The notes below the pieces were generated by a model. That model had not been told where the DNA came from, ran no database searches, and worked only from the letters and a program-made list of their open reading frames with translations. A DNA stretch of 56,244 nucleotides from an uncultured Hyphomicrobium sp. (GTDB lineage: Bacteria > Pseudomonadota > Alphaproteobacteria > Rhizobiales > Hyphomicrobiaceae). This document shows positions 36,023 through 45,123 of the stretch, piece by piece. Made by a program: the position numbers and the translations under genes. The stretch is taken from contig NZ_CADEFI010000020.1 of NCBI RefSeq assembly GCF_902826555.1, forward strand, positions 1 to 56,244, given 5' to 3'. The first letter of the stretch is position 1. Each line of letters starts with the position of its first letter.

Positions 36023-36809
36023 CGGCAACGCGCGGCGAGGCGGCCGCGTCACCCTTGTCGGCGCCGGACCCGGAGATCCGGAACTGCTGACGATCAAGGC
36101 CGTGCGCGCCATGCAGAACGCCGACGTTATTCTTTTCGACGCTCTCGTATCCGAGGAGGTGCTGGCCTTCGCACAGTCGAGCGCCAAGCGGATGCTCGTC
36201 GGCAAACGCGGCCACCGCCCGTCGTGCCGGCAGGAGGACATCAACGACCTCATGCTGAAGCTCGCGCTGCAGGGAAAGCATGTCGTCCGGTTGAAGTGCG
36301 GCGATCCCGTCATGTTCGGACGCGCCGGAGAGGAGATCGCGCACCTCCGCGCGGCAGGGATCGAAGTCACCATCGTCCCGGGCATCACAAGCGCGTCCGC
36401 GATGGCGTCGCTGCTGAACGTATCCCTGACGCATCGCCATCATGCCCAATCGGTCCGCTTCGTCACCGGTCACGCGAAAGACGGTGCCATGCCGAAGGAT
36501 ATCGACTGGAGCGGGCTCGCCGACGCCGCCACCACGCTCGTGATCTACATGGGCGGTCGCACGGGCGCCGCCATCGCACGGCGCCTCATCGCCGAGGGGC
36601 TGACTGAGGAAACGCCGTGCGTGATCGCCACGTCGATTTCGCGCCCCTCGGAGACGCAGCGCTTCGGAACCCTCCGCGAACTTGCAGGCGGGATCTTGAA
36701 ATGCACAAGCGACGAGCCGGTTCTCATCGGCATCGGCAATGTTTTCGCAGCAGCCTCATCTTCACGCTCGGAAGAAGCCCGACCAGCTGCCGCCTGTCTC
36801 AGAGCGTAA
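35994..36809 (+). CDS. cobA: uroporphyrinogen III C-methyltransferase (SUMT)
   Basis: Methylates uroporphyrinogen III to precorrin-2, the first step to siroheme, the cofactor of NirB. The 271-residue product has the SUMT signatures VTLVGAGPGDPELLTIKA, HVVRLKCGDPVMFGRAGEE and VVPGITSASAMAS. It is a single methyltransferase without the CysG dehydrogenase/ferrochelatase part. It begins inside the end of nasA, so it belongs to the nitrate operon. Confidence 0.94.
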   Translation: MKTRSRKPSDGNARRGGRVTLVGAGPGDPELLTIKAVRAMQNADVILFDALVSEEVLAFAQSSAKRMLVGKRGHRPSCRQEDINDLMLKLALQGKHVVRLKCGDPVMFGRAGEEIAHLRAAGIEVTIVPGITSASAMASLLNVSLTHRHHAQSVRFVTGHAKDGAMPKDIDWSGLADAATTLVIYMGGRTGAAIARRLIAEGLTEETPCVIATSISRPSETQRFGTLRELAGGILKCTSDEPVLIGIGNVFAAASSSRSEEARPAAACLRA

Positions 36810-36839
36810 CGTGAAATCCGGCACCAGAGGACATCAGGA

Positions 36840-38141
36840 ATGAACCGCCCCACAGTTTCACGGATTTCATTGCTCCCCCTGGCACTCGGCGTTTGCGCCA
36901 TCTCCGCAGAGGCGGCCGATCTCGGCGGCGATTGCTGCGCCGATTTGGAAGAACGCATCGCGGAGCTCGAGGCCACCACCACCCGCAAAGGAACCCGCAA
37001 GGTGAAGCTCATGATCTCCGGCTACGTCGCCCAGGAGATCACTTGGTGGGACGACGGCGGCGAGAGCAACGTCTACCTCAACGGCCTCGGACCTACACAG
37101 GCGACGCACGTGAAATTCAACGGCGAGGCGACGATTTCTCCCGGCTTGACGGCAGGCTACATGATGCGCATCCAGAACTTGGAGGACAATCCGTTCGGTC
37201 GCAGCGGCGCAGACGCTATGAACCAGGGCAGCGACGATTTCAGTCAAGGTCTCAATCTGCAGATGTCCTACTGGTATCTGCAGAGCAAGGCGCTCGGCAC
37301 GGTGAGCGTCGGCAAACTTGCGCCCGCAGCCAAGAGTGCCGCCATGTTCACCGACAAATCCGGCACGCAGGTCATCGACAACTACACGTTCCTCGACGGC
37401 TTCCCGCAGTTCGTCATCCGTAGCGGCGGGGATCTTGCGCCGGCTGCCCTCACCTGGGGGCAACTCGCCTTCTGCTATTCTCAGGCTGTACCGCTCGGGG
37501 GCGACTGCGACGGCCTCGTCATGAATGCGGTGCGCTACGATACGCCCGTGATCGCCGGCTTCAGCGCCTCCGCCAGCTGGGGCGAGGACGACGACTGGCA
37601 GATCGCCGCGCGCTATGCCGGAGAAATCTCGGGCTTTAAAGTCCTGCTTGGTGTCGGCTATTCCGGAAGCACGGACGAGAACCTGACCGTTCCGATTGCG
37701 GGCCTGATCAAGAAGGACTCGAACTACCTCCAGGCCGGCGGCTATGCCGAGCACATCGCCACAGGCCTGTTCATTCACGGCGCCTATGGCCATGAAGACA
37801 ACGGCGAAACGATCCTCGCAGGCGGCGTGACACCCCCCGACAGCGAGCATTGGTATGTCAAAGCCGGAATCCGCAAGACGTGGACGCCGCTCGGCGCAAC
37901 GATCGTCTACGGCGACTACGGTCAGTACATCGACCAGCTTGGCCCTGGCGCTCTCGCGCTCGGCGTAACGTCGAGTGAGCTCGAGCAGTTCGGCGGCGGC
38001 GTGGTTCAGGAGATCGACGCCGCGTCGATGTCGATCTGGCTCAAGTACCGTGACCAGAGCGCCGACATTTCAGGTGCCGGCGGTCTCGGGCGGCTCGACG
38101 ATTTCCGCACCCTCTCGACGGGAGCGCTCATCAACTTCTGA
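36840..38141 (+). CDS. outer-membrane porin at the end of the nitrate operon
   Basis: A 433-residue alphaproteobacterial porin with a signal peptide (cleavage near ISAEAAD), a short heptad-like segment (DLEERIAELEATTTRK) before the barrel, alternating beta-strand patterns (VKLMISGYVAQEITWW) and a terminal Phe. It follows the methyltransferase by 30 bases and may serve nitrate entry; the substrate is inferred from position. Confidence 0.88.
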   Translation: MNRPTVSRISLLPLALGVCAISAEAADLGGDCCADLEERIAELEATTTRKGTRKVKLMISGYVAQEITWWDDGGESNVYLNGLGPTQATHVKFNGEATISPGLTAGYMMRIQNLEDNPFGRSGADAMNQGSDDFSQGLNLQMSYWYLQSKALGTVSVGKLAPAAKSAAMFTDKSGTQVIDNYTFLDGFPQFVIRSGGDLAPAALTWGQLAFCYSQAVPLGGDCDGLVMNAVRYDTPVIAGFSASASWGEDDDWQIAARYAGEISGFKVLLGVGYSGSTDENLTVPIAGLIKKDSNYLQAGGYAEHIATGLFIHGAYGHEDNGETILAGGVTPPDSEHWYVKAGIRKTWTPLGATIVYGDYGQYIDQLGPGALALGVTSSELEQFGGGVVQEIDAASMSIWLKYRDQSADISGAGGLGRLDDFRTLSTGALINF

Positions 38142-38195
38142 GCGCCAAAGAAATACCGCGACACTCTTGGGCGTCATAAATTTCGCAGTGTCTCG

Positions 38196-39098
38196 CTAGT
38201 CGAGTTTCGCATCGATGTCCGCGACTCGAGGCGCCTGCCCGCCGCGCAGCACCGTATTGCCCTGATAAAGCGTGCGTTGGTCGATAGGCGGCGGCGCGAG
38301 CCAGTCTGCCTCTGCCATCTGTCCGCTCTTGCCGTACACCGCAAGAGCGTTGGCATAGGTGACGAGGCGAACGTCCTCTTCGGCAAGGCCCTGCTCGGCC
38401 ATAAGCGCCGCGGTCTTGGGAACTGAAAGCGGATCGGAAACGCCCCAGTCACACGCGGAATCGACGATCAGCCGTTCCGCGCCAAAGCCTTTCACCAGCG
38501 CTACCATGCGCTCGGCCGTCATCTTCGAGTGCGGATAGATCGAGAACGCAGCCCAGAAACCACGGTCTTTCACCTCCTGTATCGTTTCCTCGTTGACGTG
38601 ATCGATGACCACGCGCGAGGGGTCGAGCTTGTGCTCGAGGATTACGTCCATGGAACGCGACGCGCCACGCTTCTTGTCGCGATGCGGCGTGTGGATCATG
38701 ACCGGAAGATCGAGTTCGCGTGCCAGATCGAGCTGCAAGCGGAAATACTTGTCCTCGAGCGCCGTTTGTTCGTCGTAGCCGATCTCGCCGATGGCAACGA
38801 CCCCCTCCTTTGTGGCGAACCCCGGCAGGATCTCCATCACGCCCTCGGCCAGCGCCTCGTTGTTCGCCTCCTTGGAGTTGAGCCCGACGCAGCAATAGTG
38901 CCGAACACCGAACTGGCCAGCGCGAAAGCGCTCGAAGCCAAGGATGTGCGAAAGGTAGTCCTTGTAGCTTCCGACATTCGTACGCGCCTGACCGATCCAG
39001 AACGCTGGCTCGATCACGGCGACGACGCCAGCTTTGGCCATCGCCTCGTAATCGTCCGTCGTGCGGGAGATCATATGAGCGTGTGGGTCGATAAACAT
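38196..39098 (-). CDS. eboB: EboB-like TatD-family metal-dependent hydrolase
   Basis: A 300-residue TIM-barrel hydrolase starting MFIDPHAHM (His6, His8 metal ligands), with GEIGYDE, MIHTPH, VIDHVNEE and DSACDWG supplying further metal ligands. TatD-type enzymes are nucleases, but the version in ebo clusters is probably specialised. It is the last gene of the minus-strand ebo arm, 19 bases after eboA, and convergent with the porin gene. Confidence 0.88.
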   Translation of the reverse strand: MFIDPHAHMISRTTDDYEAMAKAGVVAVIEPAFWIGQARTNVGSYKDYLSHILGFERFRAGQFGVRHYCCVGLNSKEANNEALAEGVMEILPGFATKEGVVAIGEIGYDEQTALEDKYFRLQLDLARELDLPVMIHTPHRDKKRGASRSMDVILEHKLDPSRVVIDHVNEETIQEVKDRGFWAAFSIYPHSKMTAERMVALVKGFGAERLIVDSACDWGVSDPLSVPKTAALMAEQGLAEEDVRLVTYANALAVYGKSGQMAEADWLAPPPIDQRTLYQGNTVLRGGQAPRVADIDAKLD

Positions 39099-39117
39099 TG
39101 CTGCCTCCGTGACGTCG

Positions 39118-40011
39118 TCAGGGGATGGTGTTCCACGTAATGCGGCCGTCGCTGACCGCCGCGGCGAAGTCGGGACTTGAGGCCAGCGCCGATCTCGCGG
39201 ATGGCAGCGGGCACTCGGCGAGTGCCAATGCCGCTCCTGCTCGTTCCGCGTCCGTGCCGTCTCTCAATATTGCCACGAGCGCAGCGACCTCCGCTTCGCT
39301 CGCAAGGGGTGCCACGCAGCGCCACAGCTCGGGTGAAATCGTTCGCCCAGCGGCACGGCGTTCGGCCGCATAGTCGATGAGCATCTTGGCGAGCTCGGCG
39401 TTTCGCCGACCATCCAGACCCTGGATCGGCGCGAGACGACTTCCGATAAAGAGCGTCTTCACAACCATCTGGTTCCACTGCGCGTCACTGAAGTGCTCGC
39501 TCGGATACGGATTGCGGTGGGCCACGGCTTCGAAGATCGGCTGCATCGCGGAGCGGACGCCTTCGATCGCGCGGGGGAGGATGAGGCCCGGCGCGGGAAA
39601 GAGCGGCAAACCACGCAGGAGGGCGATCTGCTCGCCAATCTCGGCTGTAGCGAGAGTACGTTCGAGGCCGGCAGCGAACGCCACGTCATCACCACGAAAA
39701 CTCGCAAGCGCCAGAAGAATTCGCGCCGCCTGATCCGTGCTCCAATCTGTTGCATCGAGGCCGTAGCGGGCAGCCCCGCCTCGCTCGTGCTCCTCGCGAC
39801 TGAGGTTGAGATCGGCCTTGCCGATCTTGCGTGGCGCAAGGCTAATGGCGACGCCGAGTTGCAGCGGCCGATCACCCGTTTCGATGATCGCGATCTGCCC
39901 GTCGAGCCAGGCAAGCGCGTCGGGAGACAGCCGTTTTGCGAGCCATGTTCGGAGAACCGACATGCGCAGAGACACGTCACGTTCTGGGGGATGATGCGCA
40001 CTCATGAGCAT
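39118..40011 (-). CDS. eboA: EboA-like protein
   Basis: A 297-residue largely helical protein of unknown activity, identified mainly by its position between eboC and eboB and by its overall character (LPLFPAPGLILPRAIEGVRS, NPYPSEHFSDAQWNQMVVKTLF). The minus-strand frame is open up to 40746, but that part lies antiparallel-free across eboC in another frame. The ATG at 40011 (or 40005), just after the eboC stop, is the sensible start. No signal peptide or Cys motif is visible. Confidence 0.8.
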   Translation of the reverse strand: MLMSAHHPPERDVSLRMSVLRTWLAKRLSPDALAWLDGQIAIIETGDRPLQLGVAISLAPRKIGKADLNLSREEHERGGAARYGLDATDWSTDQAARILLALASFRGDDVAFAAGLERTLATAEIGEQIALLRGLPLFPAPGLILPRAIEGVRSAMQPIFEAVAHRNPYPSEHFSDAQWNQMVVKTLFIGSRLAPIQGLDGRRNAELAKMLIDYAAERRAAGRTISPELWRCVAPLASEAEVAALVAILRDGTDAERAGAALALAECPLPSARSALASSPDFAAAVSDGRITWNTIP

Positions 40012-40016
40012 GCTCG

Positions 40017-40718
40017 TCAGGTTCCGGGAACGATCCGCTGCAAAGCCAACGTGAGAAGGAAAAAACCGGCGCAGACCAACGCCGCGATCGCATTGCCGCC
40101 AAGAACGGCAACGGCAGCATCCACGAGCGCGATGGCAGCAATCAACGCCCCAACATGCGGAAAACCTCGCTTCGCGAGTTGAGTGAGACCGACGACATAC
40201 GCGAGCAGCACCAGCGCCGCACCTAGGATAGGCGCGGATAGCACCGCTCCTGCCGCGAGCGCGGTTCCCACGTAGACGAGCGAGCGGCACAACCCCATGA
40301 TCAATGGTGAAAACGGATTGCCCTTGTGCCAGGCGTCGTAGACCAGGATGGCAGCCGCAAGCGCAACACCGCCGACGGCGCTTTCGGTCCCAAACGTCGC
40401 CAGGAGAGCAACCCCGAATGCCAGCAGGCCGCCCCCGATGATCCACGCCGTGGCGGGCGCGACGGCACCGGCTGGCAACGGTCGCTCGGGACGCTCGCGA
40501 GCATCGATATCGCGATCGAACGCATCGTTCAGCACCATGCCGCCGGTGTAGAGTGCCGACATCGCCAGCAACACCAAAGCCAGACCCGTGGCAGAAAAGC
40601 CGCCCGCGAGAACAGAAGCCGCAATCACGTTGCTCCAGACCGTCGGCAGATTGGAGACGCGCGCCAGATGCAACAGGGCAGGAAGCGTGATCACGCGCCG
40701 AGCTCCGTCCGCACCCAT
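40017..40718 (-). CDS. eboC: EboC-like UbiA-family prenyltransferase
   Basis: A 233-residue polytopic membrane protein with the UbiA aspartate-rich motif LNDAFDRDIDARERPERPLPAG, which binds Mg2+-prenyl diphosphate, and about seven to nine hydrophobic helices. It transfers an isoprenyl chain to an unknown acceptor. The ATG at 40718 overlaps eboE by 28 bases. A GTG at 40694 overlapping the eboE stop (GTGA) is an equally good start. The idi gene at 46994 could supply its prenyl precursor. Confidence 0.88.
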   Translation of the reverse strand: MGADGARRVITLPALLHLARVSNLPTVWSNVIAASVLAGGFSATGLALVLLAMSALYTGGMVLNDAFDRDIDARERPERPLPAGAVAPATAWIIGGGLLAFGVALLATFGTESAVGGVALAAAILVYDAWHKGNPFSPLIMGLCRSLVYVGTALAAGAVLSAPILGAALVLLAYVVGLTQLAKRGFPHVGALIAAIALVDAAVAVLGGNAIAALVCAGFFLLTLALQRIVPGT

Positions 40719-41890
40719 TGCAGCTCGCGCACGATATCGCCGGCAAGCTCCTGCGACTTCAACTCATCCGGCAAGATGCTCCAGGTGTAGGTTTCCACTT
40801 CGAGATGAGGCGAAACCTCTCGCGTACGGCAAAGAGCCAATGCCTCCCGAAGATTTTGTTGCGTGGATTCCAGCGCGTCGAAACGGTCGACGAACACCGG
40901 CACGTGACAGTGCACGCGCCATTCTCCGCCTGCTTCTCCGCGGCGCACGGCTGCAAAAGCATCCGCAAGATCCGTATGTCGCGTGAGCGCGCCGTCGCGC
41001 CGCTGGACGGTCTGATGCAGATAGATGCCGTCGTCGAAACGTCCGAGGAGGCGTTCGAGCCGCGAGGGTTCGACCGTTGCGCGCAGAGCCGCGCTGAGCT
41101 GCAGCTTGGCAACGGAAATTCCGGCGGCGCGCACGGCCGCGAGTGCCGCCGCGGTCTCCTCGAAGGCCACCGCCGAATGGCAGACATCGAAACAGAGCCC
41201 GATGTGGCGCCGGAGCGCGCCCTCGGCTTTGGCAACCGCCGTGCCGGTGAGGCGGGCGAACAGAGCCCGCGCCGGTTCCGCAAATAGGTGCGTCTCGAAG
41301 AAGCGAATGGCCTCTGCGGTGGTTTCGAGAAAGCACGCGGGCTCGGGCTCGATGGCGAGCGCGATCGTGCGGCCCCTGTGACGCAGAATTCCGTCCAGAT
41401 GCGCCGCGGCACGCACGAACCCTTCCACGATCTGTGCAATGTCGGTTGGCGTCGTCGCGTTGGCACGAAACGCGCCCGGCACGGTGCTGATACTCGTGGC
41501 AATGCCGGCCGGCGCGATATCGTCCAGGAGGTCCGCGACCTGATTTGTAAAGCGCAGCCGCTCCGGGCCGCGCCAATCGGGTTCGTACACCTGCTCCTTC
41601 ACGCGTGCGCCGTGAAAGTTGCCATAGGGGAACGCGTTGACAGTGAACACGTAGAAGCCGCCGCCGGCGAGAAAGCGCTTGAACTCCGCCAGCGTGATGG
41701 GATCGGAAAGCTCGCGCGCCGCCACGCCCGAAAGCCGCAGTCCGACGCCCATTGCCCTATCGGGAGAGATTTGCTGCTTGACGACCGGCAGATGGCACGC
41801 CAGCGCCGAGCGGATGTCCGCCCAGGTTTCACCCGCATGAATGTTCGTACAGTAGGTAAGATGTGGCTGTCCGGGCAGGGATAGCTGCAT
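40691..41890 (-). CDS. eboE: EboE-like xylose isomerase-family TIM barrel protein
   Basis: A 399-residue protein of the xylose isomerase/endonuclease IV-like TIM barrel class. Candidate metal ligands are in IEPEPACF, LCFDVCHSAV, HCHVPVF and LEVETYTWS. It starts on the eboD stop (TGATG overlap). The substrate is unknown, and the gene is identified by fold motifs plus the ebo order D-E-C-A-B. Confidence 0.88.
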   Translation of the reverse strand: MQLSLPGQPHLTYCTNIHAGETWADIRSALACHLPVVKQQISPDRAMGVGLRLSGVAARELSDPITLAEFKRFLAGGGFYVFTVNAFPYGNFHGARVKEQVYEPDWRGPERLRFTNQVADLLDDIAPAGIATSISTVPGAFRANATTPTDIAQIVEGFVRAAAHLDGILRHRGRTIALAIEPEPACFLETTAEAIRFFETHLFAEPARALFARLTGTAVAKAEGALRRHIGLCFDVCHSAVAFEETAAALAAVRAAGISVAKLQLSAALRATVEPSRLERLLGRFDDGIYLHQTVQRRDGALTRHTDLADAFAAVRRGEAGGEWRVHCHVPVFVDRFDALESTQQNLREALALCRTREVSPHLEVETYTWSILPDELKSQELAGDIVRELQWVRTELGA

Positions 41891-43101
41891 CAGGCCAGGG
41901 CCTCCGATCGGAGCCAGTCGAGCGCTTCGCCAATGAGCCCGGCATCCATGGTGTGGACTTCGATTCCGGTTCCGAGCTCCTTCAGAAGGGTGATGGTGAG
42001 CTCACCGCCAAGGTGCTCGCGGAATTCCTCGAGCCCCTTGAGAAGCATGAGCGCACCCGAACCGTCGCGCAGATCACAGGCATCGTGCCAAAGCCCGAAC
42101 CCGAGCCGTTTCAAAAGACGGCACACGCGCAATTCCTCGCCGGCGGGCAGCAGGCCGGACAGCACGGAGTATCGCGTATCGAGCGCGATCCCGATGGCGA
42201 CCGCCTCGCCATGGCGCAATTCGTAGTTGGAAAGCACTTCGAGCTTATGGGCCGCCCAGTGCCCGAAATCCAGAGGCCGAACGCTGCCGCGCTCGAAGGG
42301 ATCGCCTCCGTGTGCGATCTGGCGCATGTGCAGCACCGCGCAATGGCGGATCAGCTTTTCGAGCGGCTCGGAAGCAAAGATCGCCAGCGCCTCCGCCTTC
42401 TCCTCGATCCACTCGAAAAAGGCCTTGTCGCGAATGAGCGCAACCTTGACCGCCTCCGACATGCCAGCGCGTTTGTCGCGTCCCGGCAGCACGTCGATGA
42501 AGACCGAGTCGTTGATCACCGCGTGGGGCGGCACGAAGGTGCCGAGCATATTCTTCATGCCGAAGGCGTTGATGCCGTTTTTGACGCCCACGCCGGAATC
42601 GTTCTGTGCGAGCACGGTGGTCGGAATGCGAATGTGCCGGATGCCGCGATGCGTCGTAGCCGCCGCATATCCGACGAGGTCCAGCACCGCGCCGCCGCCG
42701 ACGCAAACGACATAGGAATGACGGTCGAGCCCCAACGCGACAAAGCGCTTCTGAAGCTGAGTGACGTGCGCAGCGTCGTTCTTCGCGGCCTCGCCGCCGA
42801 CAATCGTCTCGACAGGCCCCGCGAGCGCTAAATTGGGCCACGCCCCCACGTATGCCGAAATGCGCCGCTTGAGATCCGGCATTTCACGTTCAACGCCTTC
42901 ATCGATAACGAAGGCCACCCGGTGAACCCCGCGGGCACCCGCTTCACCAACCGCGTCGATAAGCGTTCTGTTGTCCTCGGAAAAGACATCACGAGTAAAC
43001 GAGACGGAGAAATGGAAAGATACGGAAAACCGCTGCAAAAACAGACGATGATTGTTTTCAGATTGCAGTTGCGGAATAGAGAGAGCGACTTCTCGTGACA
43101 C
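41890..43101 (-). CDS. eboD: EboD-like sugar-phosphate cyclase (3-dehydroquinate synthase superfamily)
   Basis: A 403-residue NAD-dependent cyclase with CVGGGAVLDLVGYAAA, RIPTTVLAQNDSGVGVKNGIN, a Lys in AVKVALIRD and the zinc His in FGHWAAHKLE and LRHGEAVAIGIALD. It belongs to the dehydroquinate synthase-like family, but the ebo context argues against a simple shikimate role. The frame extends to 43266. GTG 43101 is chosen because GGGGAAA lies just before it and the protein's first strand (RFSVSFHFSVSFTRDVF) follows soon after. Confidence 0.86.
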   Translation of the reverse strand: MSREVALSIPQLQSENNHRLFLQRFSVSFHFSVSFTRDVFSEDNRTLIDAVGEAGARGVHRVAFVIDEGVEREMPDLKRRISAYVGAWPNLALAGPVETIVGGEAAKNDAAHVTQLQKRFVALGLDRHSYVVCVGGGAVLDLVGYAAATTHRGIRHIRIPTTVLAQNDSGVGVKNGINAFGMKNMLGTFVPPHAVINDSVFIDVLPGRDKRAGMSEAVKVALIRDKAFFEWIEEKAEALAIFASEPLEKLIRHCAVLHMRQIAHGGDPFERGSVRPLDFGHWAAHKLEVLSNYELRHGEAVAIGIALDTRYSVLSGLLPAGEELRVCRLLKRLGFGLWHDACDLRDGSGALMLLKGLEEFREHLGGELTITLLKELGTGIEVHTMDAGLIGEALDWLRSEALA

Positions 43102-43581
43102 GACGTTTCCCCAAAATCCGTTTCGTTGTTTCGGGTAAAAGCACCGCAAGTCACGCGGACATTTTCCCGGGCTGCCGCGAGCGCCAACCTCGGCGGACAG
43201 CTCCACCGCATTCCGTTCTGCTCCATTTGAAGGACGCTGGCAACAACCGCCCGTGCCGAATAACAAAGCACATATGACGGCACTTAGGGCCTGAAGCCCG
43301 CAATAATCGGATTATCGGGAATTAATCCCGATGCGGGATTGGATGTTTTGCCATAGAGCATTCGGAAAACTTCCCAGTTTCAAAAAATTTCCTCATATTC
43401 AAATTTTCTTGATTGCCATAAGCAATGAATTCGTTGCTCTATAAAAATCGCGCGATAGTCTTTCGCGCAATGCAAGGGCTGTTTCGGCACTGCGCTTGCA
43501 TTTTTGCGCGCCGCAATACAATCAGCCGACGCGCAAAAATAATCAGTCATAAAACTAACGTGGAAATGGGAGAACGTCCAA
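43102..43581. promoter_or_regulatory. 480-base divergent region between the two ebo arms
   Basis: No gene is supported. The region is AT-rich near 43370-43560 and must hold the promoters for the minus-strand ebo arm and the plus-strand PQQ dehydrogenase gene. It contains a perfect inverted repeat ATCGGGA-ATTAA-TCCCGAT at 43314-43332 (7-bp arms), a possible operator. Confidence 0.55.
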
Positions 43582-45000
43582 ATGCGAATGCGGTTTATAA
43601 TGTCCGCGTCGATATTGGCGGCTGGCCTCCTCATGACGGGCTCGGTGGTTTCGCTCGCGCAAGAGGTTCCCAAGACAGCCGATCAAGTGGCACGCCCGGG
43701 CGGCAAGCTGCCCGGAGATCCGAAGATTGCACTGGTCAAGGTAGCCGATGGCTTTCTCGATCCCGTCGGCGTGGCGTCGGCCCGCGACGGCACCGGCCGC
43801 ATCTTCGTGGTCGAGCGTCAGGGAAAGATCAAGATCGTCACCAAGGACGGCAAGGTCAACGAGAAGCCGTTCCTTGATCTGACCAAAAACAGCCCCCTCG
43901 GCAGCGAGGTTCAGACCGGCTTCGTCGAGCAGGGTCTCTGGGCCGTGGCATTCCATCCGAAGTTCAAGGAGAACGGCCACTTCTTCGTCAGCTATGCGTC
44001 CCTGCCGTTCAACGGCGCGCACATCATCGCCCGTTATACCGTCGATCCGGCGAACCCGGACGTGGTTTCGGTCGAGCACGCCAACAAGACCGTCAAGGTC
44101 ATCATGAACATCCCGCAGCCCTACTACAATCACTACGGCGGCGGCATTCAGTTCGGCCCCGACGGCAATCTTTATATCGGCAAGGGCGACGCCGGCTGGG
44201 AAGGCGACCCGCTCGACGCGGGCCAGAGCAAGAACATGCTCTGGGGCAAGATGCTGCGCATCAACGTCGATACAGCAGACGATGTCGCCTACACCATCCC
44301 CAAGGACAACCCGTGGGCCGGCGCCTATCAGGATCGCATGATGACGCTCTTCGGCATTACCGAGGAGGGCTTCTCCAAGATCCACATGGGCGCCCGGGGC
44401 GAGATCTGGTCTTACGGCCTGCGCAACCCCTATGCGTTCCACTTCAACAAAAAGGGCGATCTCTTCATCGCAGAGGTGGGCCAGAACCATCTCGAGGAGA
44501 TCAACTGGCAGCCCGCGTCGAGCAAGGGCGGCGAGAACTACGGCTGGAAACACAACATGGGCACCAACTGCCATCCGATGACGGGTCCGGATGACAAGTG
44601 CCCGATCGTTGGCGTGCTTCCGGCAGCCGAGTATCCGCACCAGGAGCCCTATCCCGGAGCTGAGAAGCTAAAGGACGGCTGGGGCTGCTCGGTCATGGGC
44701 CTCGGCGTCGCCGATTATGCTGGTCTCGACGGGGCCTACCTTACCGGCGACTGGTGCTCGGGCCGCGTGTTCGCGACCGGCTGGGACGGCAGCAAATGGC
44801 AGCTCCAGGAGCTCGCACAGACTGCTCTCCAGTTCACGGCGGGTAACAACGACGAGGACGGCACCGTGCTGGCAGTGAACTGCAACTGCTTCTACCTCGA
44901 CGACAAGGGCGCCGCTGCGAACCCGCCGGGTGCGCTGTGGAGGATTGTTCCGGCCGACAAGGTTCCTGCCGGGGCTGAGGTTGCAAAGACCAAAAAGTAG
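43582..45000 (+). CDS. periplasmic PQQ-dependent sugar/aldose dehydrogenase-like protein
   Basis: A 472-residue protein with a signal peptide (cleavage near SLAQE) and a beta-propeller of the soluble glucose dehydrogenase/Asd (GSDH) family. Visible markers are GRIFVVERQGKIKIV, EQGLWAVAFHPKF, the segment YNHYGGGIQFGPDGNLYIGKG, and RGEIWSYGLRNPYAF followed by LFIAEVGQNHLEEIN. PQQ binding and substrate are inferred from family. A cytochrome c gene follows, separated by a strong terminator. It is inserted between ebo genes, so its substrate may be an ebo-pathway intermediate. Confidence 0.85.
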   Translation: MRMRFIMSASILAAGLLMTGSVVSLAQEVPKTADQVARPGGKLPGDPKIALVKVADGFLDPVGVASARDGTGRIFVVERQGKIKIVTKDGKVNEKPFLDLTKNSPLGSEVQTGFVEQGLWAVAFHPKFKENGHFFVSYASLPFNGAHIIARYTVDPANPDVVSVEHANKTVKVIMNIPQPYYNHYGGGIQFGPDGNLYIGKGDAGWEGDPLDAGQSKNMLWGKMLRINVDTADDVAYTIPKDNPWAGAYQDRMMTLFGITEEGFSKIHMGARGEIWSYGLRNPYAFHFNKKGDLFIAEVGQNHLEEINWQPASSKGGENYGWKHNMGTNCHPMTGPDDKCPIVGVLPAAEYPHQEPYPGAEKLKDGWGCSVMGLGVADYAGLDGAYLTGDWCSGRVFATGWDGSKWQLQELAQTALQFTAGNNDEDGTVLAVNCNCFYLDDKGAAANPPGALWRIVPADKVPAGAEVAKTKK

Positions 45001-45040
45001 AGAACACGGTCTTTGATGCACCACGCTTCATGATCTGCGG

Positions 45041-45078
45041 CAGGCCCTCGCGCCGAAAGCGCAAGGGCCTGTCGTTTT
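45041..45078 (+). terminator. intrinsic terminator after the PQQ dehydrogenase gene
   Basis: CAGGCCCT and AGGGCCTG pair, followed inward by one mismatch and GCGC/GCGC around a CGAAA loop; TCGTTTTC follows. It ends or attenuates transcription before the cytochrome gene. Confidence 0.82.
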
Positions 45079-45123
45079 CTCGCGACACCGCAATTCCCAC
45101 GCAATCACACGGATCCGCTGTTC

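Noticed and set aside
38142-38195. A terminator between the porin and eboB genes
   Set aside because: The pairing CGACACT/AGTGTC is interrupted and the loop is long, with no U-tract; too weak to report as a terminator.
39118-40746. A 542-codon minus-strand frame suggesting an eboC-eboA fusion
   Set aside because: Only the last 297 codons look like a protein; the first part is Arg/Cys-rich and overlaps the real UbiA frame of eboC. It is a chance extension upstream of eboA.
41890-43101. AroB (3-dehydroquinate synthase) of the shikimate pathway
   Set aside because: The fold matches, but overlap with eboE and the D-E-C-A-B order indicate the ebo-cluster paralogue.
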